The notes beneath the pieces are model-generated. The model searched no databases and was not told the origin of the DNA. It saw only the letters and a program-made list of their open reading frames with translations. The position numbers and the translations under genes were made by a program. From Xiphias gladius (Eukaryota; Chordata; Actinopteri; Istiophoriformes; Xiphiidae): a DNA stretch of 64,000 bases. Positions 15,518 through 52,746 of this stretch are shown here, one piece after another. Location: the NCBI RefSeq assembly GCF_016859285.1, contig NC_053417.1:17250706-17314705 (forward strand), given 5' to 3'. Each line of letters starts with the position of its first letter. The stretch's first letter is position 1.

Positions 15518-15735
15518 CTGGGCCCAAGATGACATTTTCAAATGTCTTATTTTATCAGACCAACAGTCCAAAACCCCAAATTAGTCAGTTTACAAAGAAA
15601 AGTAGCAACCTCACATTGGAGAAGCTGTAACAACAGAATGCTTGGCATTTTTCTTGAAAAATGACAGATTATAAAAATAGTCGATGTAGTTGATCGACTA
15701 ATTAATTAAGCAACCAGTCATTCCGGCTCTAAATG
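15518..15735 (+). repeat. Dispersed repeat, family C copy 1
   Basis: It contains the CCCAAGATGACATTTTCAAA segment, a GACCAACAGTCCAAAACCC segment and a terminal GTCGAT..AATTAATTAAGCAAC..GCTCTAA end. Other copies lie at 41,850, 46,972, 51,163 and 59,588. The family begins and ends near a GGGCTGCAACTAA-type sequence and is very common in fish (from memory). Confidence 0.6.
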
Positions 15736-15805
15736 TTTTTAAATATGCATTTCCATTATTGGTTTAAAACCTAACAGATTATTACTTCTGCCAAGGAGTT
15801 TATGT

Positions 15806-16898
15806 GATCACCCGTGTCTGTTTGTTGGTTTGTACATTTGTTTGTCAGCAGGATAACGCAAAGGCTACTGAACCATTTCACCAAACTTGGTGGAGGGATG
15901 GGGCATGGGCCAGGCAAAAACCCATTAAATTTTGGGGCTGATCCATTTCATTTACAATAAATTTGAATGTTTTTTCATTGAAGTCTGGTGCACATTAAAG
16001 TCATATGTTTTTTGATATGATAATTTTTCATGATTTCCTTTATAAATAATGATGTTTCTAAACATATGTTTATATTTGTTACATGTTTAATCTCCCTAAG
16101 GGGAACCACGCAGTAAGCTCTTTGAGCTTCTTTGCTCAACATGTACATTGTTTTTTCATTTATTTCTGTCTCATGTCCTGCTCTAAATGTGTGTGGGCAC
16201 ACACACACAAACTAAACATGCATGTTACACATACAGTAGACACACAAGCCAACTTGCTAACACAGAATGCACTGCCATCTCCAGTAGGGGATTTCAACCG
16301 TCCAGGGGGTCAATCCACTGCAAGGGATTGTGGTCCAAGCAGAATCAATTAGGCTGTGTCTGAAGGGAACGGAGACAAATTGCAGAGGAATCACATGGGA
16401 TTTGGTGTGTGAATGGAAACCCTCAATACTTCATATGTCTCTGTCCTGCTTCCCTCTCTTCCTCCCTCCCTCCCTTTTTAATAGAAGCATCCTTTCTTGA
16501 ACCCATCAGTAAATATGTCATTATGATCTTGCCACACATTTATAAAAGCAGTTTATGATCCACGAAGTGGAAACAAATTCCAGTAACTAATATTTACTCT
16601 GTGACTCTGCTCAGAACTACTACACTCTATGCTGGATGGGTTATCAGTGTGAATTTAAAGGGATGTGCTGTGCTCTCCTGACCTGACATGACATGATCTG
16701 CCATCATAACAAAACTGTGTCTGTCAGCCCTCAGACCATCTGTGATAAGCCCATCCATCACACATACCCTCACAAGAGCATTCAGTCCCACTAAATAACC
16801 TCCCATCCTTCCTAGACTTTATTAATATAACCCACAGAGGCCCTCCTATGATGGGATGTGACAACCCTGACCGAGAGCTGAACTGCCCACCTGACCGC

Positions 16899-16970
<72 letters not shown>

Positions 16971-18014
16971 TGTTTGTGTGTTTGTGTGTGTGAGCACAGT
17001 ACATCCCTTTAAATTCACACTGATAAACCCATCCAACATAGAGTGTAGTACAAAACAACAAGTATGAAAGTGGCCATGATCAAAGGACTGTATACACAAA
17101 CACTGTTTATAGCCTACAAATGATATAAATATATGCTTAGTAAAAAATTTAATTCTCATAGTCTTTTTATTGTATAGGTATACTAAAAACCATCTGCACA
17201 ATAAGCTTGAGATTACCTGTTCTGAGCTGAGTCACAGAGTAAATATTAGTTACTGGAATTTGTTTCCACTTCGTGGATCATAAACTGCTTTTATAAATGT
17301 GTGGCAAGATCATAATGACATATTTACTGATGTGTTCAAGACAGGATGCTTCTATTAAAAAGGGAGGGAGGGAGGAAGAGAGGGAAGCAGGACAGAGACA
17401 TATGAAGTATTGAGGGTTTCCATTCACACACCAAATCCCATGTGATTCCTCTGCAATTTGTCTCCGTTCCCTTCAGACACAGCCTAATTGATTCTGCTTG
17501 GACCACAATCCCTTGCAGTGGATTGACCCCCTGGACGGTTGAAATCCCCTACTGGAGATGGCAGTGCATTCTGTGTTAGCAAGTTGGCTTGTGTGTCTAC
17601 TGTATGTGTAACATGCATGTTTAGTTTGTGTGTGTGTGCCCACACACATTTAGAGCAGGACATGAGACAGAAATAAATGAAAAAACAATGTACATGTTGA
17701 GCAAAGAAGCTCAAAGAGCTTACTGCGTGGTTCCCCTTAGGGAGATTAAACATGTAACAAATATAAACATATGTTTAGAAACATCATTATTAAAAAGGAA
17801 ATCATGAAAAATTATCATATCAAAAAACATATGACTTTAATGTGCACCAGTCTTCAATGAAAAAAAATTCAAATTTATTGTAAATGATCTGGATCAGCCC
17901 CAAAATTTAATGGGTTTTTGCCTGGCCCATGCCCCATCCCTCCACCAAGTTTGGTGAAATGGTTCAGTAGCCTTTGCGTAACCCTGCTGACAAACAAACA
18001 AACCAACAAAGGGA

Positions 18015-18017
<3 letters not shown>
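15806..18017. repeat. Large near-identical inverted repeat
   Basis: Left arm 15,806-16,675 and right arm 16,992-18,017 are reverse complements over their length, separated by a spacer of about 316 bp that contains a (TG)n array. An incidental 89-residue open frame at 16,083-16,352 (+) recurs with the same translation at 17,484-17,753 (-), so this 270-bp stretch is essentially unchanged between arms. The right arm carries an extra 168 bp (about 17,051-17,218). The outer ends contain a segment with ACCAAACTTGGTGGAGGGAT that I recognise as part of a widespread fish repeat. No transposase frame is present. Confidence 0.9.
16901..16967. repeat. (TG)n microsatellite in the spacer of the inverted repeat
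   Basis: About 33 TG units, immediately before the right arm; a few TTTG variants follow. Confidence 0.95.

Positions 18018-18109
<92 letters not shown>
18018..18109. repeat. (TG)n microsatellite
   Basis: About 46 TG units directly at the outer border of the right inverted-repeat arm; the array starts where the arm sequence reads GACACGTG. Confidence 0.95.
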
Positions 18110-18112
<3 letters not shown>

Positions 18113-19499
18113 TAGGATCTATGCTTGCACCCTGTATTTGTTTATATGTGAGGAAACACATATAATATACAGCAAACTCATGGTTGTGTGTGAGTGTGGT
18201 ATGAGCAAGAGGGGATGGCAGGGGCTGATGGAGTGAAAAGAAAACCCATGAGTGCACTGCATCTGCAGAGAAAATAGCTCGCCCTCCAGTATACCTCCTT
18301 TCACTGCTTATCCATCGTGTTCCTTCCTGAGACATTTACCTCCACCTCCACCTCGTTCTCCACCCTCAGTGTGGTCTTGCAAAGTCAGAAATGGCCCCAG
18401 CGTTAATCCAGGCAGGAGGGGGAGAAATTACATTGAACCTCGCTTATCACATGCAAACACACGCACATGCACACCCTCACACAACTTATTACAGCTTTCT
18501 CTTTCTTTAATGTGTGCAAGCCCAGCTTTATCTCTGTGTCATGTATAATGGCTCAGAGATGGTATCATCAGAGACAGACCAGCTTGACTAAATGGGAGCG
18601 GCAAATTGACTGTAGTATTAGGAGAGAAGGGTCTCTATCAGGCAATCTGATAGGATCCCATTAAAGAAGGCTTGCAGATGAATATGATTAGCTTTTCATT
18701 CCTCCTAATGGAAACATCTTCTGGAGAGGGGAGGAGATGAATCGCGTCGTAGTGATAGGGCCTTAGTACCAGTGATGAGATTGTTATTGCCTAATTTGGG
18801 TAGAAAGGCCATTAAAGTTCTTGGGAGAGACAATGACTGTTCTCTGTAAGTATACTCTCAGTTATGGCTGTGGACCAGCAGTTCACTGTGTGTGGGCAGT
18901 GCTTTGCTTTGTTGATGCAAAAACCACCCTCCACTTAAATGGCTTCATATTGGGCTTGTATTTGCCAAAACCGGGGACTAATGAGTATGAGGTTTCATCT
19001 ATTGTTTCATCTCTTTCTCCAAAATGAACTGAATGGGTTTTTTTGTGTGTCTGTGGTTTATGTGTATGTGTGTTACCATTCCGCAACGGACTCTGGGAAA
19101 AGTGCTTCATTAGATTATAAAACGACTATCGTGACAACAACTTCTTAAGGAGATTAGACCAGTGCTGCTCTCTGTGATCTGTCAAAGTGGATGAATTTTG
19201 ATGAGTGCCATTGAGCAACATGTTTCTTGATATCTGCAAGACTTGGATGTACATTTCAAGTATTTTGTTAGGGTTCCTCTGTTTAATGTCATTACTATAC
19301 AAACAGCCTCATTCTCATTTAGTTGCTGTGAAACATGCTGCTTGAACAGGACCCAAAGTAAAAGCAGTAATGACATTATGAAGATTTTTTTTTTTTTTTA
19401 ATCATTTTTAAGGCTTTGTTTGGAAGGACTGCAATATATCTGATGGAAGTTTACAGCCCCGCATGTGCAGACTGGTGTGTATGCCTGCATGTGTATGAG

Positions 19500-19990
19500 A
19501 GCCAGTTTTTTTGCCTCTGGCAACAGCTGAGGCTAGAGGCATTATGTTTTTCAGGTTGTCAGTACGTATGTACGTAGGTCCCATTTTCATGAATGTGATG
19601 TCTCACGAACGCCTGAGGGGAATTTCTTCAAATTTGGCACAATCATTCACTTGGACTCAAGGAGGAGCTCATTAGAAAAATCTGGTCAAAGGTCGAGGTC
19701 GCTGTCACCTCACAAAACACGTTTATGGCCATAACTCAATAATTCATACGCTAATAATGACAAAGTTTAACATAAATTGTTTAATAGGATAAAATTATGA
19801 AGTGATGACATTTTATATCCAAACAATGAAAGGTCAACTTAGTTGTGAAATCATGAAATCATGTTCTGCAAAAACACTTTTCTGGCCATTATTCAGCGCC
19901 ATAACTCAGGAACAGAAGGCAAGATTGTGACTATATATCCTGCAACTTGACTGGTTCGTGGAGGCATACAACCGCGAGGCGGTAACTCCA
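19500..19990 (+). repeat. Dispersed repeat, family D
   Basis: It has phrases such as GTCTCACGAACGCCTGAGGG, TTCTTCAAATTTGGCACAA and GGCCATAACTCAAT. I recognise this as a common teleost interspersed repeat from memory. Only one copy is in the window, so the call rests on recall and the limits are approximate. Confidence 0.4.
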
Positions 19991-20282
19991 GTTGCATATG
20001 CATGCGTGCCCAGCTGCAGTAACAGGTTGATTGACTAGATCTATGCTCTGCCAAGTCCATAGGGGCCCATAATATACATGACAGATGCATCAGGGGACCG
20101 ATGCCGAATGCTGTTCTGTGCTTGTGTTATTTGTATCTGTGAAAATCTGTCTAAAATCTGTCACACACTGGCTTGCAATGTTGGTGAAATATCAGTGGAA
20201 AAGAGGAATTTCCAGGGGGGGGAAAAATGCACAAAATCATGCAAACATAAGACTAAGCGTGTGGTTTTTCCTTTTTATGTGT

Positions 20283-20921
20283 GTGGTGGAATAAGTATTC
20301 CGATCTTGTACACTAGTAAAATTAGCAAAACCACAGCGTAAAAATACTACATTACCAGTAAAAGTCCTGTATTTAAAATTGTATTTAAGTACATAATATA
20401 TTCTGTAAGTTTTGTCAGCAAAATGTCCTTAAAAGTATAAAAGTGAAAGTGCTCATTATACAGGAAAAAACTGGCTTTGTAATATGTTACATTTAATATT
20501 TTTATATATTATATATTATATTTATTGTATTATACTTTTTGCATCATTATTACTGATGCATTAACATACAAGCAGCATTTCAATGTTATAGCAGGCTGTA
20601 GTAGACGTAATTTTAATCTACTGCTCAGTGTTTTAATTTACTCTATAACAATGCATTGGATTTTTTTATGCTCATTGCAGGCTTTTAAATTTTTCATCTG
20701 TAAAGTAACAATGACTGGAGTCACTGTCTGTACTGTACGACTTGACTGTACGTATGTGTAATGGAGTAAAAATATATATAATACAAAATATTTCCCTCTG
20801 AATTGTAGTGGAGTAAAAGTATCAAGTAGCATTAAATTAAAATACTCAAGTAAAGAACAAGTAGCTCAGAATTGTACTTATGTACTGTACAATACTTAGG
20901 TAACTTTACTTTACATCACTG
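20283..20921 (+). mobile_element. Non-autonomous DNA transposon (hAT-like MITE), diverged
   Basis: The left end GTGGTGGAATAAGTATTC and right end TTACATCACTG are degenerate forms of terminal repeats I recall as CAGTGGTGGAA/TTCCACCACTG in a very common fish element. The interior is rich in AAGTAAAAGT-type units. It has no coding capacity. A fragment of the same left end lies in the opsin gene at 54,348. The assignment to hAT is from memory. Confidence 0.6.
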
Positions 20922-21999
20922 ATACATGTATATGCAAAACTTTTGTTGCCTGGCATGAAGTGTCCCCTTCTTAAAATGACAGTATTTGAACATGTGGTTT
21001 GTGTCTATGCTGTGTTCACAGTACAGCTCACTGACACCACTACATCTCCGTTTTCACTGTTTCTGACACGTCACGTTGCTTTCTACAGGATTGAGTGTGA
21101 TGAGACAGATTTGCTTGCAACATTTTGCTGCTGTCCTTTAGGCTTTTCTTCTGCTGCGACTTTTCCTTTCAGCCTCCGAACGTCAATCGAACTGGAAACT
21201 TTCCACAATCAGTCATTACATAATTACATACAGTATAATGCTGGATGTTTAAAGGCTATTTGTTCCAGGTTTATTTGTAGACTGACTTGGAGTCAGTTCT
21301 AATAAATTCAGTTTAACTTCTTGTTTAGCTGGAACACAAGAACAAATTGCCTCTCTTTTTACTCATGAATAAGAAATTAACATTATTAGAAATAAAGGTT
21401 GCTTTTCCAACTGAAGTCATGCTCTTTTAGCTTTTGATATTCTTCTCCTCTTTCTTTTGTCATTTCCATCCACTCCTGATTCCCGCAGTGTGGCTTCTAC
21501 CTTAGAAAAAAGAGAATTTAATATACTTATTGTAATTGTGTTGTCTGTCTTTGAACTCGAGACGGAATTGCTTTTGATTTGCAAATATTTCAGACTGAAT
21601 TGGGCTAAATTACTTTTGGGAAATGTCCCTGGCATTCACCATGTTCTAAAGGTTAATAGTATCTGCCCTCGGTGAATGAGTCCTTGGAATTTTTTTTACT
21701 GTTTAGGGTTTGGTGGTAGCCTCTCTCTTTGTCTCATGGGGTGGGATAGAGTCCGCAGGTCAAGCTTTACTCTCGTGGGGATGAACACGTGCAGCATGCA
21801 GAGGCCTGAAAAGAAAGATGAAAGTCTTGTACATGAAGAATGAATGGGCAGCAAGTTGAACTGGTTGATAGTGCATCTGTGTGTATGTGTATGTTTGTGT
21901 CTTTGTGATGTGAATGACCTCCAGTCGGCTGTGTGTGTCTGAAAGGTTGAGCTACCAATGACAGATTTTAATTGAATGCATAATAAGACATTTCACTAA

Positions 22000-38386
<16,387 letters not shown>

Positions 38387-39686
38387 AGACTAGAGTGCCG
38401 ACACGTCACACAGAAAGACAGATAATGACTCATCGAGACAGACTGAGGGACAGAGGAGGACTGGGAATGATGGAGGACGAAGCATGCAGAGTCCTAGTCT
38501 AGCCGTGGTGGAGCCTGCCCTCTGCTGGTCATGTACTGTAACGACATGGACTCCCTGTATAGGCGGAGGATGGCTTTTAGATACAGTATATTCATGTTAG
38601 TGGTTGGCATGCATGTGTGTGCGTATGCGAGTGTGTGTGGGTGAAAGAGTGATAGAATGCGTGTAAGGGAGTGTTTTTAGATGAGGAGGTGAGTGAGAGC
38701 GTGCCTCCGAGGTGTCGGAGATGAGTTCGCAGAGTAAGTCATGCGTCACTGTGCACAAAGCACCTTTTTATGATTTTCGCTTCAGTTTGACTCTTAAGAT
38801 CTTTTTTTTTTTTTTTTTACAAAAGACGTAAAGTAAAAGGAAGAAAACTCAAAGGGAAAGAAAAAAACAACACATAATCAAAACTTTTTTCCCACTGATT
38901 TAACCCTGCCCTTTCGTTTTGTATCATTCTGGTCCACTTACTTGTCGATAGATAAATATGCCACCTTTCCTTTTCGGACCCAATATTATTCCACTCAAGT
39001 GAAAATTCATTTAAAAAATGAAATAGGTGTGTCTGTGATGGCGTTACCAATGAGTTTCCTATTTGTGAATGAGTGTATGTGACTTTTTGCTAGATAGAGG
39101 TTTTGTGACATTTGGATAGGAGGTGTGTGTGTCTGTGTGTGTGTGTGTGTCTGTGTGAATGATTGTGTTTGTCTCAGTTGATTGAAAACTTGTGTTTCAA
39201 TTCTTCTGGAAGTCTCTATGGCTCAGTATATGGTATATTTGACTAGCTGCCACTCTGAAGGGCTCATTGCACATATTTCTGTCTGAAATTCTAAGTTACA
39301 AGCCTTTTACACGATATGTGCCTGTTTTGCTGCAGTAAAAAGAGATTTATTGGTTTTTATAGTTTTCTGGACCACCACCCCCCCCCATTCTTTTCCCCTT
39401 TTGGCTTACAGCCCCACAGACCTCAAATAACACAATTCTCTAACAAAGAAAAAAAAACCATTTTGATTCAAACCACAATTAAAAGCACAAGGCATTTATT
39501 TAGAATTTCCGACATAAATCTGTCCTGAGCCCAGGTTCTTTGTGAATATTGTTAATAGAATATTTTGTAATATTTGACCATCGTTTGGCAGAACCAGTGA
39601 AGCTGTCCTCTCGTTCTCTCTCTGTCTCTCTCTCTCTTTCCCTCACTCTGTCTTTCTCTCTTCCTCCCGCTCCTCTCCCTGCATTT

Positions 39687-39712
<26 letters not shown>
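39687..39712. repeat. (CT)n microsatellite
   Basis: A pure CT run in the putative kcnd3 3' untranslated region. Confidence 0.9.
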
Positions 39713-39717
<5 letters not shown>

Positions 39718-41514
39718 TGTCCCGTTGTATCCCTCCCTCCTGTATGAACAACAGTATGCTTTCAGTAGCCTAATCGCTGTCAACGTTTTTTCTTCCCCAA
39801 ACTCGGCGGGCATTTTTCAAAGCTGTTGAGTATGTGTACTCTATGTGGTTAGGAAACTTGGTGTTTGTACTTTTTGTCCTCCTTGGTGTTTCAAAGGATT
39901 TTATTTACTTTACCTTCTGGAGAACTTAAAGCAGGAAATACTGTTGTAACGGTGACCACAGAGACTCGGAGGACACTGGATGAGCCATCCACAGATCTCT
40001 GTCACCTATCTGTTCTCTCAACTCACAGACCCACCCTGTAACTTTTACCTATCATCAAATCCCATCAAAGTTGACCTTTGTAACTATGGACAGTGACCTT
40101 TTAGCTCTGCTAACCTCCTGGCCGATGCCGCTCTGTCGGCCTTTTTCATCTCGAATGTCATTCCGAGTCCAACGGATCCAGAGACAGTTAGGTCTGTCTT
40201 TGTTCAGCTGGATGAAACCACTGCTGGGCTTTCACCAAAACAGGGAAGAACGGCTTCAGTCACAGCAGACTAAGCATCCACTTCTGCTCCACATAGATGA
40301 AATACAATGTTGATCAAGAGCACACAGACAGGGATAGAGATACACCAATATATAAGCGTCCTGTCCATCAGCCAAGTGCATATTTCAAAAGCAATACTGG
40401 AATTGGTCTAATATGATGTCTGCCCATATGTAGCTGATGTTTTTTTTTTCCTGTAGAAGTATACTGTATTTGAAACAACTGTCAAACTAGCAGCAACATG
40501 TATCATGGTCTTTTTAAAGAAAAAGTATTTAATTACCTTAAGATAGTGATATCTGAAAAGCTTAACCAGTTTTACAAATGCATTTGTACTAAGACTCACA
40601 ATTACGCATATCATCATCATATCAGCCCATATGGGAGGAAATATAAAGCATTTGGTACCATATCAGTGCATCACTACACAAGGCCCAAAGGTCCATCAGA
40701 CACCTCTGATCCCGGGGTCAATGTCGACCCGAAGAAAGCCAAAAATATTCTACTGAGTTTGAACCGGATGTGTTTTACCTCCGATAGGCTATTCCTACCA
40801 GTGACCTAGTACTACGGCTGGTGATTTAGTGCTGTACACAGTGACAACAGCTGCCTAGATCCAGTGTTAGTGTTTAGTCAAACTGTGCGCAAATTTACCC
40901 GGAGTAAAAAAGACAAGCACAGACAGTCAGAGCTGCTTCATTGTAATTCTAAAACTGGGGTAAAGACATTGACTTCATATTCACAGCATCAAGTCCCACA
41001 TTTAGAATCTATGGAAAACTACAACAGGGATATGACATAGGCAACGGCAGAAGTGAGGTTCCCTGTATTTTTTGTTGCTAGGACAGTGATTGAACGTGAT
41101 TTCTTTCCTGCTTCCCTGTTTCAAGGCAGGTTGTTTTGTGTCAGCTGCACTTTCCAAATGACACAGTTTGAATTATTATGTAAGCATATTTCTGCTCAAA
41201 GTGTCAAAAGGATTGCATTTTTATTTACAAAAACAGAGGTCTTGTGTTTGATTGTGTTTGTCTCTATTTCTCTGTTATGTACCCTCCTTTGATTGTCTTT
41301 TTTCCTGGGCTGACTCAATTTTCTTCTCACTCTTTGCTTTGCCCTCCTATGCCACCTGTCGTTGTTGAGACTACTGCTGTGCGTATCTTGTCAGGTGTTG
41401 GATATTATGTATGACCTTGTCTTGTGTCCCGACTGTGAAACGCCTGATAAAACATCTATATCTGCCACAAATACAAAATCTGTGGGCTCTCTTCTTCACC
41501 TGCCTCTGAATCAC

Positions 41515-41542
41515 TGTGTGTGTGTGTGTGTGTGTGTGTGTG
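41515..41542. repeat. (TG)n microsatellite
   Basis: About 14 TG units, downstream of the GPCR polyadenylation signal. Confidence 0.95.
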
Positions 41543-41567
41543 CATAAACGCGAGGCAGTGGCTTGTG

Positions 41568-41573
41568 TTTATT
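41568..41573 (-). terminator. Polyadenylation signal, GPCR gene
   Basis: TTTATT on the + strand (AATAAA on the - strand), 66 bp after the GPCR stop codon. Confidence 0.6.
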
Positions 41574-41638
41574 GAACTGAAGTAGTATTTTTAATGCAGT
41601 CCATGTGACCCAAATGTTGATAGCAAAGAATTGAACCT

Positions 41639-43390
41639 TCAGGCTCTCGGTTTTAGTGGACATCCTGGGATGGAGGAGAGGATCTTGCTGAGTTCAGAGC
41701 GAAACTGTCGGGTGACTAAAGTGTAGATGAGAGGATCCACTGCAGCCTGCATACAGGTCAGCACCATGGCTGATGTCTCCAGCTCCGTCAGCAACTGCGG
41801 GGGACACAGCAGAGAGCTCAGGGTGGTGAAAGGACACACAATACCATTCCAGTTTAGGTGACATCTGCAGATTGCTCGTTTTGTCCGACCAACAGTCCTA
41901 AACCACAAAAGATCTGATTTGCAAGGATAAAAATTAAAAAGAAACGCAGCTAATCATTTTCACTTTTTCTTGATAAATTACATAATTGGTGCTCAAAATT
42001 GCCGTTGATTTATCGGTTTATCATAGCTTCTACTATGATGCAGTATTGCAATTTGTACTGAGGGACCGGGGTCAGAGATACAGCCGGGCAACGCAGTAGC
42101 ACTGTATTTAGTTTGCTTGTTGCGGGATGTTGTGGTCCAGTTGTTTGTTATTTTGAAAGGTATTTCTAATATTGTGCACACCAGTTTTGGAGGTTAAAAA
42201 GTTAGATAAACCCCAGGAATTACTATGTGTGTATTGCAGGTCTGCGCTGCAGTGTACAGGCTTTCTGTTTTTCAGATATTGAAGTATTGTGTGAACCATA
42301 AAAAGAAGAAGAAGAAAACTGCTACACTCACTCTGTCAGTGTCCTGCCAAGAGATGACATTCACTAGCAAAAGAACCACCATGGGCACCCAGAACAGCGT
42401 GAACGCAATGATAATGTACCCAAAACGCTGAGCCAGTTTCCCCTCCATCTGTTTCTTGCCCCGCTCCCTGGCCCCGGGCGTCAGAAGACAGACTGCCCCG
42501 ACGATCTCCGGAGGTCTCGGGGCGCCCGGAGAGCCGGCCTCGTCCGCCAGGAGCACCGTTCGGCGCGGCGGCAGCGGGCTGCCGGAGACCACGGGGGGCA
42601 GAGATTTGAAGGGGCCCCGTGGAGCTGTCCGCGGCGCCGAGGCGGGGTCACTCAGCCGGCCCCAGGCGTGCTCCGACACCGTCGGCCTCAGCTGGACTCC
42701 CCGGTTGAACACTTTCTTTCGGTGCCGCCGCACGACTTTGAAAATCCGCATGTAGTGGGTAACGATCAAAGTCAGGGACAGTCCCCACAGCGGCACCAGC
42801 ACGTAGTGTCCGAACGGATCCGGATACTGAAGAGGCTCCTCGCCGCGCCCCCCGATGCGCGAACGACAGCGCATGTGAAAAAGCGCTTTCTCGGGGAGAA
42901 TCAGAGAGATTACAGCCAAAACGAGGCCGCAAGCCCAGATGGACAGGATCCAGAGGCGGACCCTCGCCTTCCTCCTCTCGGTCTCGAAAGGGAAGGCGAT
43001 GGCCTGGAAGCGCTCCACGCTGATGCTGACCAGCGTGAGCAGCTGTACACAGCTGCACAGGGCAAAGGTGAACTGCTGCAGGGTGCACGCCGACGCCGAC
43101 GCCGACGACCGGCTGCCCTTCCCGTAGCGCAGGAGAGCGACGAGCAGCAGCAGCGGCGTGTCCACGGAGCACTTCAGGAGGTCACTGGCAGCCAAGCTGA
43201 CCAGCAGCGCGTTATTGCAGGTCTGCAGGCTCTTGGTTCTGAAGACCACCCAACACACCCACAGGTTCCCGGGTAAACCCAGGACTAACGTCACGGTTAG
43301 CACCGTGCAGTTGAACAGGAGAAACAAGGTGGCCACGCGAGTCTCATAGCGCGCGGTGGTTTCGTTCCGGAGTGGGGGGACATCCATCAT
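41639..43390 (-). CDS. Class A (rhodopsin-like) orphan G-protein-coupled receptor
   Basis: Two coding exons: 42,332-43,390 (353 codons, donor AGA|GTGAGT) and 41,639-41,794 (51 codons plus stop, acceptor CCCGCAG), joined in phase 0 to give 404 residues. Seven membrane segments can be traced. Segment 1 contains GLPGN. Segment 2 has LAASDLL. Segment 3 ends in VERF, replacing D/ERY. Segment 6 has FTLFWVPM, and segment 7 has DPLIY in place of NPxxY. NETT near the N-terminus is a possible glycosylation site. The third intracellular loop is long and rich in Pro, Gly and Arg, and exon 1 is much more GC-rich than its surroundings. I cannot name the ligand or subfamily. Start chosen: the first ATG of MMDVPPLRN. 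Confidence 0.85.
41850..41985 (+). repeat. Dispersed repeat, family C fragment in the GPCR intron
   Basis: GCTCGTTTTGTCCGACCAAC, then AGTCCTAAACC and CGCAGCTAATCATTTTCACT, match the family C layout. Confidence 0.5.
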
Positions 43391-44156
43391 CTCCCCCTCA
43401 TCAAGCCTTTAGACCTGAGATCGCTCCCTCACACGTCCCATTCAAACCTGCACGTGGTTATGGTCCACATCAGTGCGCTGCGGCTCGGAGCGAGCGAGCG
43501 AGCTTGAAAGAACGTCCATCTCCGCTGCATAATGATGATTTAAATTGGTCACATAAAAAAAAAAAACCATTTGAAAGCGGCCTCTGGTTTAAATGAATTT
43601 ATTCAAGGGTGTTTGACCTTTGTGTTGCCCAGCAGTGATTGGGTGAATGGTAGGTAGCGGTTGATTAGCCTGTAATCAGGAGCATGTGGAGTTGTCTGAA
43701 CTTGCTGAAGAGATTGCACACGACCGACCCCCCCCCCCCCCCTCCTCTTCACCTTCCTCTATAAACACCAGGTTAGATCAAGAATTTGAACATAATGATC
43801 TTTTTCACCTCAACGCTGTGTCTAATGTATTCATATTGGGGAAAAAAACAACAAATCAAGGTAGTGTGGTAGCTTGTGAATGTGTAGAGCCAGAAGAGAA
43901 AAAAGGGGTTTGGAATACATGCTGGTCATTTATTAGAAAAGTAATTGTGACACACAGTACATGGCACGGATTTGGGGAAAAATACGCACTCAAAATTTAA
44001 GCAGTGTGTTCGACCAGAAGTGCAAAAACGTGTACAAGTCCTGCACTCCCAATTTTTTTTTTTTTTAATAAAGGGAAATGTTAGACGTCACTGTGCGCAC
44101 ACATTACCCCACAAGGAAACAGCAGAATTAGAAATCCCGATATTGGTATAGACAAG
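43391..44156. other. Spacer between GPCR 5' end and ddx20 3' end
   Basis: It holds the 5' flank of the GPCR gene and the ddx20 3' untranslated region. Poly-C at 43,730-43,742 and poly-T at 44,053-44,066 are the only simple repeats. No extra gene was recognised. Confidence 0.6.
43929..43934 (-). terminator. Polyadenylation signal, ddx20
   Basis: AATAAA on the - strand, 223 bp after the ddx20 stop. A second candidate is at 43,588-43,593. Confidence 0.55.

Positions 44157-52746
<8,590 letters not shown>

Larger units (their letters stand above)
38387..41567. other. kcnd3 3' untranslated region and tail-to-tail intergenic DNA
   Basis: No coding sequence was recognised between the kcnd3 stop and the 3' end of the GPCR gene. 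It includes short TG and CT runs and poly-T at 38,801-38,819. No canonical AATAAA was seen on the + strand; an ATTAAA variant is at 39,478-39,483. The exact end of kcnd3 transcription cannot be fixed from sequence. Confidence 0.6.

Noticed and set aside
16083-17753. Identical 89-residue frames on opposite strands, suggesting a duplicated gene
   Set aside because: No protein similarity is recognisable. The identity is explained by the inverted repeat, and the frame lies in intronic repeat DNA.
42648-43276. Open frames of 174 (-) and 202 (+) residues overlapping the GPCR exon
   Set aside because: GC-rich shadow frames; only the 42,332-43,390 frame shows seven-segment receptor features and a correct splice donor.
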